Positions 1 to 5,964 of a stretch of 8,013 nucleotides of DNA are shown here, piece by piece. Both the position numbers and the translations under genes were made by a program. Within the stretch, counting starts at the first letter, position 1. Every line of letters starts with the position of its first letter. The stretch is from Erysipelothrix rhusiopathiae (lineage in GTDB: Bacteria > Bacillota_I > Bacilli_A > Erysipelotrichales > Erysipelotrichaceae), in NCBI GenBank assembly GCA_902797585.1, contig CADBTK010000225.1, positions 1-8,013 on the forward strand. The letters are read 5' to 3'. The notes under the pieces were generated by a model. The model saw only the letters and a list, made by a program, of their open reading frames with translations, was not told where the DNA came from and did not search any database.

Positions 1-26
1 GTTGATTAAATAAAAGGAGAAGAGTA

Positions 27-356
27 ATGACTGAAGAAAGAATGAAATTATTGAAGTTGATTGAAAAGCCGTACTTCACGCAAAAAGACATCTCATGTAT
101 CACAGGCTTTAGCAATACAAAGGTTGCTCAAATCTTGCGCGAGAAGAATGTACCTAAAGTAAGTGGTGTTTATCCTGTAAAGGTGGTAATCAAAGCATTT
201 AATCTAACTGACTTCTTAAATGATTTAAAGAACGAAGAAAAGGAAGAAGAAACATATCAAAGACAAGAACAGTTGAAACTTGAAATGTTTAAGATTGCTC
301 TTGCCAATGGAACAATGAATAAAACACTCATTCATGAATTAACGAATGGAGAGTGA
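27..356 (+). CDS. Small helix-turn-helix protein next to integrase, putative excision/directionality factor
   Basis: This is a 109-residue protein that I cannot assign to a named family. Residues about 17-41 (FTQKDISCITGFSNTKVAQ and following) read like a helix-turn-helix, with a GFS turn and a second helix leading to ILRE. A short segment with Pro50 and a VKVVIKAF helix follows, and residues 67-90 are charged and probably helical. There is no signal peptide or membrane segment, so it should be cytoplasmic and DNA-binding. The start is supported by AGGAGA at 15-20, six bases before the ATG. It ends seven bases before the integrase start, and the integrase ribosome binding site lies in its last codons, so the two are probably co-transcribed. 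Small DNA-binding proteins directly upstream of integrases are often excisionases or element regulators; that role is inferred from position. It could instead be a transcriptional repressor of the element. Confidence 0.6.
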   Translation: MTEERMKLLKLIEKPYFTQKDISCITGFSNTKVAQILREKNVPKVSGVYPVKVVIKAFNLTDFLNDLKNEEKEEETYQRQEQLKLEMFKIALANGTMNKTLIHELTNGE

Positions 357-362
357 TGATAT

Positions 363-1445
363 ATGCCTGTCTATAAATCTAATGATCCAAAACGAGCCAA
401 CAAACCTTATTATTTTCTCGTTTACTACAAAGACCCTTTTGGAGATACAAAAAGACATCACTCAAAATGGTTTGAAACCAAAAAAGAATGTGAGCAAGAA
501 CAAGCTAAATTCATCACGCACAATAAACAAACGAAACGAATAAAGTTTTATGATTGTGCAATGGACTACTTCTCTACCAACAAAAATGAATGGCATGTAA
601 AAACCTACAATCAGAAAGTATATTTTCTTAATCGTTTCTTTAAACCATTGGAGAAAAAGTATATTTCCAACATAACACCCTTTGATATAAGAAAAATCTT
701 GGAAAACAAAGATTTAGAACAATATTCCACACGATACAAAAACAAAATGTATGATACATTATCCAATATTTTCAAGCATGGCTGTTCGTTTTATGGATTG
801 AGAGAGAACCCATGCAGCAATATTAAGCGTTTTAAAATGACTGACAAAGAGAAACTTCAAGAAATGAGTATTTGGACTCCAGAACAATTTAAAACGTTCT
901 ACAACGCTATTCCTAGCGAAAAATGGATACAAGCCACTTGCTTTTGGGTATTGTTTAATACAGGTATGCGAAAGAATGAATGTCTGTCAATTCGTTTCTG
1001 CGATTACAAAGATCAAGTGTTTAATGTATTTCAACAATATCAAAACAAGAAATGGAAACCTTTGAAAACGAAAAACTCGAACAGGAAAATAAAAGTTGAT
1101 AAAGCGACTGATTCACTCATTCTTAAACTATATGATTACTATTCAAGTTTTGAAGGTTTTGAAGATACTTGGTTTATGTTTGGTGGATTGCGACCCATTT
1201 CTGCTAGCGATCTAGACCGAGTAAAAAACAACGCGATTAAGGAAACAGGATTACCAGAAATCCGTATACACGATTTTAGACACAGTCATGCCAGTCTAAT
1301 GATTATGAATGGTGCAGAAATGACAACTGTATCTAGAAGATTAGGACATAGTTCTATATCAATGACAATAGATAAGTACACCCACCTATTACCAGATTCT
1401 CAAGACCAGATTGAAGGCATTCTTAATAGAATAAATAGCGAATAG
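363..1445 (+). CDS. int: Tyrosine recombinase, site-specific integrase
   Basis: A 360-residue, apparently intact phage/ICE-type integrase that catalyses integration and excision by strand exchange through a covalent 3'-phosphotyrosine. Residues 1-50 resemble an arm-type DNA-binding domain (YYFLVYYKDPFG, then a K/E-rich helix). Residues 60-155 form the SAM-like core-binding domain, and about 170-350 the catalytic domain. All expected active-site residues are visible: Arg203 (GMRKNE), a likely beta-hairpin lysine near 235-237 (LKTKNS), His303 and Arg306 (IHDFRHSHAS), His329 (RRLGHS) and nucleophile Tyr339 (DKYTHLL). GGAGAG at 348-353 lies nine bases before the ATG, inside the end of the upstream gene, which suggests translational coupling. 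The gene reads towards ssrA, whose 3' end is the probable attachment site. No frameshift or missing residue is seen, so it should be active. The family is certain; the exact subfamily and the element it moves are not. Confidence 0.95.
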   Translation: MPVYKSNDPKRANKPYYFLVYYKDPFGDTKRHHSKWFETKKECEQEQAKFITHNKQTKRIKFYDCAMDYFSTNKNEWHVKTYNQKVYFLNRFFKPLEKKYISNITPFDIRKILENKDLEQYSTRYKNKMYDTLSNIFKHGCSFYGLRENPCSNIKRFKMTDKEKLQEMSIWTPEQFKTFYNAIPSEKWIQATCFWVLFNTGMRKNECLSIRFCDYKDQVFNVFQQYQNKKWKPLKTKNSNRKIKVDKATDSLILKLYDYYSSFEGFEDTWFMFGGLRPISASDLDRVKNNAIKETGLPEIRIHDFRHSHASLMIMNGAEMTTVSRRLGHSSISMTIDKYTHLLPDSQDQIEGILNRINSE

Positions 1446-1462
1446 TATTCAAAATGGTATCC

Positions 1463-1494
1463 AAAAATAAAAAAAGCCCTTATTTAAAGGCTTT
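1463..1494 (-). terminator. Rho-independent terminator downstream of ssrA
   Basis: Read on the minus strand, AAAGCCTTT pairs with AAGGGCTTT (nine pairs, one of them G-U) around the loop AAAT, stem 1473-1494. A T-rich tract with one A interruption follows. It begins ten bases beyond the tmRNA CCA end. In the other direction it could give weak termination for the integrase, but only TTTAT follows the hairpin on that side. It lies on the element side of the presumed attachment junction. Confidence 0.8.
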
Positions 1495-1503
1495 ATCGAC
1501 TAA

Positions 1504-1535
1504 TGGTGGAGGTGGCGAGAGTCGAACTCGCGTCT
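1504..1535. other. Probable attachment site core (ssrA 3' end)
   Basis: The T-arm and acceptor end of the tmRNA gene form the likely att half-site. The sequence GCGAG-TTCGACT-CTCGC with the CACCTCC acceptor strand and CCA is intact, as expected when an element regenerates the gene it enters. The call rests on the adjacent integrase pointing at it and on the known preference of such recombinases. The matching repeat at the far end is outside the window, so the exact core cannot be given. Confidence 0.5.
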
Positions 1536-1744
1536 AAATGAAGTCCCACGATAGAACGTTTACAGCTTTTTCCGTTGGGATAAAAGAAAGTCAGGAACGG
1601 ACACCCTTGCCTTTCAGTTTGATTCTAAGATTTTCGTAGACTAAGGCGAATCAAGCTTAGACTCTTATCTTCTGTGATTTAACGCAAAAGTAATACAAGA
1701 AGCTGAACTCTTACTTTCGGGCTGCAAGTCTATATTCGACTAAA

Positions 1745-1783
1745 TTAGGCAGCGAAAGCCATTGCTTGGCTGTTTGTGTTAGC
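1745..1783 (-). other. tmRNA tag-peptide reading frame
   Basis: Twelve codons starting at resume codon GCT and ending at TAA encode ANTNSQAMAFAA. The polar N-terminal part followed by a small hydrophobic Ala-rich end is the standard degradation tag form, and the last codons are followed by the usual structured part of the molecule. The penultimate triplet is Phe-Ala-Ala where many tags have Leu-Ala-Ala. Choice of GCT as the resume codon is inferred from the tag pattern; Ala is also the amino acid charged on tmRNA. Confidence 0.88.
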
Positions 1784-1881
1784 AATTAATTTTTGGTTGG
1801 TTTTTACGTATGTCCTTTACGGCTGTGGTTCTATCCAAACATTCACTTATCGAATACCAAATAACACCCCCAGAGTAAACC

Positions 1882-1910
1882 ATAATAGCACTCTAATATT
1901 GGTTTTTCAA
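1882..1910 (-). promoter_or_regulatory. Sigma-A promoter of ssrA
   Basis: TTGAAA (1905-1910), a 17-base spacer and TATTAT (1882-1887), with TGC directly before the -10 giving an extended -10. The -35 uses codons Leu-Lys near the end of smpB, and the smpB stop codon lies in the spacer. Predicted initiation near 1875 is about four bases before the mature tmRNA end, so ssrA can be transcribed independently of smpB. Confidence 0.8.
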
Positions 1911-2345
1911 TGCTTTCTGGATTTCTCTTTTCGCATCTCTGGCTTTTTGTGTTTCCCTCTTATCATGAATATTTTTCCCTTTCGCAAGAGCAATTTCTAA
2001 CTTTGCCAATCCATGGGAAATATAAATACGAATGGGAACAATAGTAAAACCTTTAATGCGACTGGCTTGATCGAGTTTTAAGATTTCATTTTTATGTAAT
2101 AATAAGCGTCGATCTCTGACTTCCGCATGATTGAATCTGTTTCCAAATTCATATGGAGATATATGCATTCCCTTAATGTGTGCTTCATTATTACGTATAC
2201 TGATATAACTATCTTTTAATTGAACACGTCCAGCACGAACACTTTTGATTTCGGTTCCTTTTAATTCAAGGCCTGCTTCAAACTTATCATATAATTCATA
2301 TTCATGACGAACCTTACGATTTTCAGCTACTGTTTTTTGACTCAC
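1893..2345 (-). CDS. smpB: SsrA-binding protein SmpB
   Basis: A 150-residue cytoplasmic RNA-binding protein that delivers tmRNA to stalled ribosomes and mimics the missing anticodon arm in the decoding centre. Family landmarks are all present: ENRKVRHEYEL near the start, the core LELKGTEIKSVRAGR (residues 27-40), DSYISIRNNEA (45-55), HISPYEFGN (61-69), and the basic C-terminal tail with HDKRET (127-132) and RDAKREI (136-142) that enters the mRNA channel. Length is typical. The start codon is GTG and overlaps the stop of the upstream capA-like gene as GTGA, with TTGAGG about ten bases before it, so translation is probably coupled. It is directly followed by ssrA, its RNA partner, whose promoter it contains at its 3' end. 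Confidence 0.97.
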   Translation of the reverse strand: MSQKTVAENRKVRHEYELYDKFEAGLELKGTEIKSVRAGRVQLKDSYISIRNNEAHIKGMHISPYEFGNRFNHAEVRDRRLLLHKNEILKLDQASRIKGFTIVPIRIYISHGLAKLEIALAKGKNIHDKRETQKARDAKREIQKALKNQY

Positions 2346-3499
2346 TTCAACACAACCTCAATTCCTTCAGGATTTCCTACAACTTCTTTTACATACTCGA
2401 CTACTGCTTTTTTAGAAATATCATCTCCACGAGCAGCAAAGAATGTCTTTTCGGCTAATTCATTATTCCATTCAGATATCGCATAACTTGTTACACCTGA
2501 ATAGTTAGGATTGTAATAAGTAATTGTTGGGGTAAAACTAGGCTCTTTGATTGTCACTTCTTCATTATCAAAGTCATATTCTACAGTAAAACGAGCCATC
2601 CCACCTATCATTCGTTCTACTTCATCTTGTTCACTAATAAAGTTTCCTAGTGAGTAATAACACAAAGTATCTTGGTTATCTCCATGAATCCATTCCACGG
2701 GTTGAATGACGTGAGGATGGGTTCCAATAATGACATCCACGCCACATTCATTTAGTAGCTTCGCATATTTTTTCTGGAAGGAACTTGGAACATTTTGGTA
2801 TTCATCTCCCCAATGCATCGATACAATTTGTACATCACTGACTTCGTTCAATTTTTTCATATCCTTTTTAATTTGATCTTTATCAATCAAATTAATCATC
2901 CACTCTTCTCCTTCTGGTAAAGTGAATCCATTCAATCCATATGTATAACTTGTAATACCTACTTTAATTCCATTAATCTCAATTACTTGTGGTGTATTAC
3001 TCTCTTTTTTACTGCGATAAGAACCAGTTACTGTAATCTTTTTGTTTAATTTTTCAATGTAATCTAATGATGTGATAATTCCCTCTTTTCCACGATCATA
3101 AGCATGATTGCTACAAAGTGATAACCAATCAAATCCTGCGTGGCTAACCGCATCATTAATCTCTAATGGTCCATTAAAGGTAGGATAACCACTAAGTTCC
3201 AATTCTTCTCCTGCACAAATCGTTTCGTAATTGATGTAAGCTAAATCAGCATCTTTTGTATATTTTTTAATTGGTTGATACATCGAATCATAATTATTTC
3301 CATCTGTCCAATAATAATAAATGGCTTCATGAATCAAGTTATCTCCTACACCCATAAAAGTGAAAGATGAAACCCCAGAAGTGTCAATTTCCTTTTCACT
3401 TTCAGATACATTCATTTTTCCAAACAACAGATTAATACCCTTGCCAAAAATAAGGATGGATACGAACAAAATAAAGAAGTTTCTTAGAAATTTTTTCAT
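2342..3499 (-). CDS. CapA-family (PGA_cap) metallophosphatase-like membrane-anchored protein
   Basis: A 385-residue protein with an N-terminal signal-anchor (residues about 4-26, MKKFLRNFF then a hydrophobic run ending GINLLFG), so the body should lie outside the cell. The rest is a CapA / poly-gamma-glutamate capsule-type domain with a calcineurin-like metal site: GVGDNLIH (50-57), YINYE (88-92), CSNHAYDRG (129-137), MHWGDEY (228-234), GTHPHVIQP (259-267) and YSLGNF (282-287). Family members include CapA/PgsA of poly-gamma-glutamate synthesis, but no other capsule genes are here and many homologues are orphan proteins, so the substrate is unknown. No clear ribosome binding site precedes the ATG, and an in-frame TAG sits four codons upstream (TAG AAT AAT TGT ATG), which excludes a longer protein. 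The next plausible start, Met29, would remove the anchor. It overlaps smpB by four bases; the functional reason for that pairing is unclear. Confidence 0.88.
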   Translation of the reverse strand: MKKFLRNFFILFVSILIFGKGINLLFGKMNVSESEKEIDTSGVSSFTFMGVGDNLIHEAIYYYWTDGNNYDSMYQPIKKYTKDADLAYINYETICAGEELELSGYPTFNGPLEINDAVSHAGFDWLSLCSNHAYDRGKEGIITSLDYIEKLNKKITVTGSYRSKKESNTPQVIEINGIKVGITSYTYGLNGFTLPEGEEWMINLIDKDQIKKDMKKLNEVSDVQIVSMHWGDEYQNVPSSFQKKYAKLLNECGVDVIIGTHPHVIQPVEWIHGDNQDTLCYYSLGNFISEQDEVERMIGGMARFTVEYDFDNEEVTIKEPSFTPTITYYNPNYSGVTSYAISEWNNELAEKTFFAARGDDISKKAVVEYVKEVVGNPEGIEVVLK

Positions 3500-3505
3500 A
3501 CAATT

Positions 3506-3514
3506 ATTCTAACA
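3506..3514 (-). promoter_or_regulatory. Extended -10 promoter of the capA-like gene, possibly leaderless
   Basis: TGTTAGAAT on the minus strand fits TGnTAnAAT. Only six bases separate it from the ATG, so initiation would fall at or within a base of the start codon. No convincing -35 is seen at 16-18 bases, as is common for extended -10 promoters. An additional promoter further upstream is possible. Confidence 0.4.
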
Positions 3515-3530
3515 TATTTCCCCTATTATT

Positions 3531-3563
3531 TTCGTGTTCTGCAACAAAAGACAGAACCACGAA
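3531..3563. repeat. Bulged inverted repeat in the capA-serC divergent intergenic region
   Basis: TTCGTGTTCTG (3531-3541) and CAGAACCACGAA (3552-3563) are complementary apart from one extra base, around a ten-base centre. Neither side is followed by a strong T-run, so a simple terminator is unlikely. It could be an operator between the divergent genes or a hairpin in a longer capA leader. No known binding motif is recognised. Confidence 0.5.
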
Positions 3564-3565
3564 GT

Positions 3566-3605
3566 TGTATATATTTTATATACACTTGAATACATTTTAT
3601 AAACA
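3566..3605. promoter_or_regulatory. Two near-identical AT-rich repeats 21 bp apart upstream of serC, candidate operator
   Basis: TATATTTTATATACA (3570-3584) and TACATTTTATAAACA (3591-3605) match at 13 of 15 bases and start exactly 21 bp apart, about two helical turns. The first lies in a perfect dyad, TGTATATA-TTT-TATATACA (3566-3584). The second ends five bases before the serC -35, a position suited to an activator or to an UP-element. The regulator is unknown, and AT-rich composition makes chance similarity possible. Confidence 0.4.
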
Positions 3606-3610
3606 TTTAG

Positions 3611-3638
3611 TTGCATAAGGACTAAAAAGAAGTATAAT
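3611..3638 (+). promoter_or_regulatory. Sigma-A promoter of serC-serA
   Basis: TTGCAT (3611-3616), a 16-base spacer and a perfect TATAAT (3633-3638). Initiation near 3645 leaves a leader of about 26 bases, with AAAGGATG (3657-3664) as ribosome binding site. Such a short leader leaves no room for a riboswitch or T-box, so control must act at initiation. Confidence 0.75.
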
Positions 3639-3670
3639 AATACCTATAGTTTATTGAAAGGATGATCTAA

Positions 3671-4759
3671 ATGAATCGAGTTTATAACTTTAGTGCAGGA
3701 CCTAGTGTTTTACCTGAATGGGTATTAAAAAGAGCCGCAGACGAAATGTTGAATTACAAAGACAGTGGAATGAGCGTAATGGAAATGAGCCACCGTTCCA
3801 AAGACTATCAAGAAATTATTGATACAGCTAGCGCCCGTTTACGTCGTTTGATGAATATCCCCGAAGATTATGAAATCTTATTTTTACAAGGAGGGGCTTC
3901 ATTACAGTTTACAATGGTACCTTTAAACTTAATGAAGAAAAAAGCCGATATTATCAATACAGGACAATGGACAAAAAAATCCATTGAAGAACATAAAAAA
4001 TTAGGAGAAGTTAATGTCGTAGCTTCCAGTGCAGAAGATACCTTCTCTTATATTCCAAAAATTAAACAAGAAGATTTATCCAGTGATAGTGACTATCTAT
4101 ACATCTGTGAAAACAACACGATTTATGGAACCAAATATAAAGAGTTACCACCACACGATGGAAAACTTTTAGTTGCTGACTTATCAAGTTGTATATTAAG
4201 TGAACCAACGGATGTTTCTAAATATGATGTTATCTTTGCCGGAGCTCAAAAAAATATGGGACCAGCAGGAGTAACAATCGTTATTATTAAAAAAGAATTA
4301 TTAGATATTGCCGATCAAGACAAATTACCGAGTATGTTATCTTACAAAGTACAAGCAGAAGCTGGTTCAATGTTTAATACCCCACCAACATACGCAATTT
4401 ATATGTGTGGATTAGTATTTGAATGGTTGGAAGAAGTCATTGGTGGATTGGATAAGATGGAAGAAATCAACCATAAAAAAGCTGCCCTTTTATATGATTA
4501 CATTGACTCTTCTAAAATGTACGCCAACAATGTAGCAAAAGAAGATCGTTCTTATATGAATATTCCTTTTGTGACAGGAGATGATGAATTAGATAAAAAA
4601 TTTGTCCAACAAGCCAAAGAAGCTGGTATTGTCAACATTAAAGGTCACCGTTCTGTTGGTGGAATGCGAGCAAGTATCTACAACGCCATGTCATTAGAGG
4701 GTGTTCAATACTTAGTTGACTTCATGAAAAAATTCGAAAAGGAAAACATGGGTGAATAA
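3671..4759 (+). CDS. serC: Phosphoserine aminotransferase SerC
   Basis: A 362-residue PLP-dependent class V aminotransferase that converts 3-phosphohydroxypyruvate and glutamate to O-phosphoserine, the second step of serine synthesis; many homologues also serve pyridoxal phosphate synthesis. The N-terminus has the family signature NFSAGPSVLP (6-15). HRSK (41-44) supplies the phosphate-contacting Arg42, GGAS (74-77) and the Trp at 100 (NTGQW) belong to the cofactor pocket, and AGAQKNMGPAG (190-200) carries the Schiff-base Lys194. The C-terminal domain ends with GHRSVGGMRASIYNA, which binds substrate carboxylate. Length matches bacterial SerC. AAAGGATG lies before the ATG. It is first in a two-gene operon, with serA two bases downstream and the serA ribosome binding site inside its own last codons. 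The reaction order in the pathway is SerA then SerC, although the gene order is reversed. Confidence 0.97.
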   Translation: MNRVYNFSAGPSVLPEWVLKRAADEMLNYKDSGMSVMEMSHRSKDYQEIIDTASARLRRLMNIPEDYEILFLQGGASLQFTMVPLNLMKKKADIINTGQWTKKSIEEHKKLGEVNVVASSAEDTFSYIPKIKQEDLSSDSDYLYICENNTIYGTKYKELPPHDGKLLVADLSSCILSEPTDVSKYDVIFAGAQKNMGPAGVTIVIIKKELLDIADQDKLPSMLSYKVQAEAGSMFNTPPTYAIYMCGLVFEWLEEVIGGLDKMEEINHKKAALLYDYIDSSKMYANNVAKEDRSYMNIPFVTGDDELDKKFVQQAKEAGIVNIKGHRSVGGMRASIYNAMSLEGVQYLVDFMKKFEKENMGE

Positions 4760-4761
4760 AC

Positions 4762-5928
4762 ATGCATAAAATACAACTTTATAACAATATAGCTCAAGTC
4801 GGATTGGATCACTTTGATACCGACTTCGAAGTAGCTGAAGATATTGAAAATCCCGATGGAATTGTCGTACGAAGTGCCAATTTACATGCACTTACGTACA
4901 ATCCTGAATTAAAGGCCATTGCTCGTGCAGGGGCTGGTGTCAACAACATTGACTTAGAAGCTTGTACAGAAAGAGGAATTGTCGTATTTAATACACCAGG
5001 AGCTAACGCCAATGCCGTAAAAGAATTGGTATTTACTTCCCTATTACTTGCTAGCCGTGATGTATTAGGAGGAATTGAGTGGTGTCGTACACAAGGTGAT
5101 AATGACAACCTTCCAAAAGATGTAGAAAAACAAAAGAAACTATATGCAGGAAATGAACTTCAAGGAAAAACCTTAGGAATTATTGGTCTAGGAGCCATTG
5201 GGGTTCAAGTAGCCAATTTAGCACTACGATTTGGAATGCGAGTATATGGTTATGATCCATATATGTCTATTGATGCTGCTTGGAGCTTGTCTCGTTATGT
5301 ACACCATGCCACTACAGTAGAGGAAATCTACCGTAATGCAGACTTTATAACCATTCACGTACCACAAAATGATAAAACAGCAGGATGGATTAATAAGGAA
5401 ACCATTGCTCAAATGAAACCAGGTGTTAAGATTCTAAACATGGCTCGTGGTGGATTGGTTGTTGATCAAGATATCCTTGCTGCTTTAGATGAAGGAAAAG
5501 TTGGAGCTTATATTACTGACTTCCCTAACAAAGACTTAGTAAAACATGAGAAAGTCATTCCTATTCCTCACTTAGGAGCTTCAACAGAAGAAAGTGAAGA
5601 CAATTGTGCTATCAAAGCGGTACAAGAAATCAGCGAATATTTGAAATATGGAAATATCATAAACTCTGTCAATATGCCAAATGCTCGTTTGGATGATAAT
5701 CCAGATTGTGCTGCTCGTATTGGAGTATTCCATCAAAATGTACCAAAGATGATTTCAAAGATTTCTGATACATTCTCTCAATTGAATATCAATATTGAGA
5801 ACATGGTTAATAAATCTCGTAAAGAAGTTGCATATACTTTATTAGATTTAGTACAAGAACCAGGAAAAGATATCATCAAGGAATTAGAAGCCGTTGAAGG
5901 AATCATTCGTGTAGAACGATTTAAATAA
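4762..5928 (+). CDS. serA: D-3-phosphoglycerate dehydrogenase SerA with C-terminal ACT domain
   Basis: A 388-residue cytoplasmic NAD-dependent dehydrogenase that oxidises 3-phosphoglycerate to 3-phosphohydroxypyruvate, the committed step of serine synthesis. The split substrate domain (1-100) contains ARAGAGVNNID (54-64). The Rossmann domain has GLGAIG (142-147) followed by Asp165 (YGYDPY), typical of NAD preference. Catalytic Arg229 is in NMARGGLVV and His270 in PIPHLGAST. The segment that carries the catalytic Glu in E. coli SerA (VFPTEP) reads TDFPNKD (252-258) here and has no Glu. From about residue 316 the protein is an ACT domain (IGVFHQNVPKMI, later LLDLV and IIRVERF), suggesting feedback binding of serine or another amino acid. 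It lacks the extra intervening domain of long SerA forms. GGGTGA (4750-4755) lies six bases before the ATG. It is coupled to serC and ends at a strong terminator. Confidence 0.96.
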   Translation: MHKIQLYNNIAQVGLDHFDTDFEVAEDIENPDGIVVRSANLHALTYNPELKAIARAGAGVNNIDLEACTERGIVVFNTPGANANAVKELVFTSLLLASRDVLGGIEWCRTQGDNDNLPKDVEKQKKLYAGNELQGKTLGIIGLGAIGVQVANLALRFGMRVYGYDPYMSIDAAWSLSRYVHHATTVEEIYRNADFITIHVPQNDKTAGWINKETIAQMKPGVKILNMARGGLVVDQDILAALDEGKVGAYITDFPNKDLVKHEKVIPIPHLGASTEESEDNCAIKAVQEISEYLKYGNIINSVNMPNARLDDNPDCAARIGVFHQNVPKMISKISDTFSQLNINIENMVNKSRKEVAYTLLDLVQEPGKDIIKELEAVEGIIRVERFK

Positions 5929-5933
5929 AAAAT

Positions 5934-5961
5934 AGTGGAAGTTCACATTGGAACTTCCACT
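5934..5961. terminator. Bidirectional rho-independent terminator between serA and the DUF1015 gene
   Basis: AGTGGAAGTTC (5934-5944) and GAACTTCCACT (5951-5961) form a perfect 11-pair stem with a six-base loop. T-runs follow on the plus strand (TTTCTATTT) and, more strongly, on the minus strand (ATTTTTTATTT). It starts six bases after the serA stop and three bases from the end of the convergent DUF1015 gene, so it insulates both operons. Confidence 0.92.
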
Positions 5962-5964
5962 TTT

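Larger units (their letters stand above)
1..1503 (+). mobile_element. End of an integrated element (phage or ICE-like) at the ssrA 3' end, partial
   Basis: The stretch carries a small helix-turn-helix protein followed at once by a complete tyrosine integrase that reads towards, and stops 58 bp short of, the 3' end of the tmRNA gene. The 3' end of ssrA is a well-known target for tyrosine-recombinase elements, and an integrase beside the attachment junction is the usual layout. The left end, the second attachment site and any cargo are outside the window, so whether this is a prophage, an integrative conjugative element or a smaller island cannot be decided. The boundary at 1503 is inferred from the tmRNA CCA end, not from a visible direct repeat. 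Confidence 0.72.
1504..1871 (-). ncRNA. ssrA: Transfer-messenger RNA (tmRNA)
   Basis: tmRNA, which with SmpB rescues stalled ribosomes and tags the nascent peptide for proteolysis. On the minus strand the 5' end GGGGGTG pairs with CACCTCC at the 3' end (seven pairs, one G-U), followed by the unpaired A and encoded CCA. The T-arm is textbook: GCGAG, loop TTCGACT, CTCGC. The 5' half has the typical tmRNA ATTCGA segment and AT-rich single-stranded region before the resume codon. The tag frame is at 1745-1783. The length of 368 nt is normal for Firmicutes. It lies just downstream of smpB, has its own promoter at the end of smpB and a terminator at 1463-1494. The mature 5' end is set by the acceptor pairing; a leader of only a few bases would be removed by RNase P. 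Confidence 0.96.

Noticed and set aside
346..543. Plus-strand open frame overlapping the integrase start
   Set aside because: It lies in another frame of the integrase, encodes no recognisable domain, and the integrase frame has the full family structure and a ribosome binding site.
1776..2000. Plus-strand open frame across the ssrA 5' half and smpB end
   Set aside because: It is antisense to tmRNA and smpB, both strongly supported, and its hydrophobic translation follows from AT-rich composition.
2304..2486. Plus-strand open frame antisense to capA and smpB
   Set aside because: Low-complexity Ser/Thr/Phe translation with no ribosome binding site; a shadow of the minus-strand genes.
2342..3499. 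Dedicated poly-gamma-glutamate capsule locus
   Set aside because: Only the CapA-type domain is present; no capB, capC or capD-like neighbour is seen, so capsule synthesis cannot be claimed.
3531..3563. Inverted repeat as a terminator
   Set aside because: Neither strand has a T-run directly after the stem, and no gene ends here; both flanking genes start from this spacer.
3639..3670. Riboswitch or T-box control of serC-serA
   Set aside because: The promoter at 3611-3638 leaves a leader of only about 26 bases, with no room for a specifier hairpin or terminator/antiterminator pair.
4809..5412. Minus-strand open frames inside serA (4809-5108 and 5224-5412)
   Set aside because: They are antisense to an intact serA and show no known motif or initiation signal.
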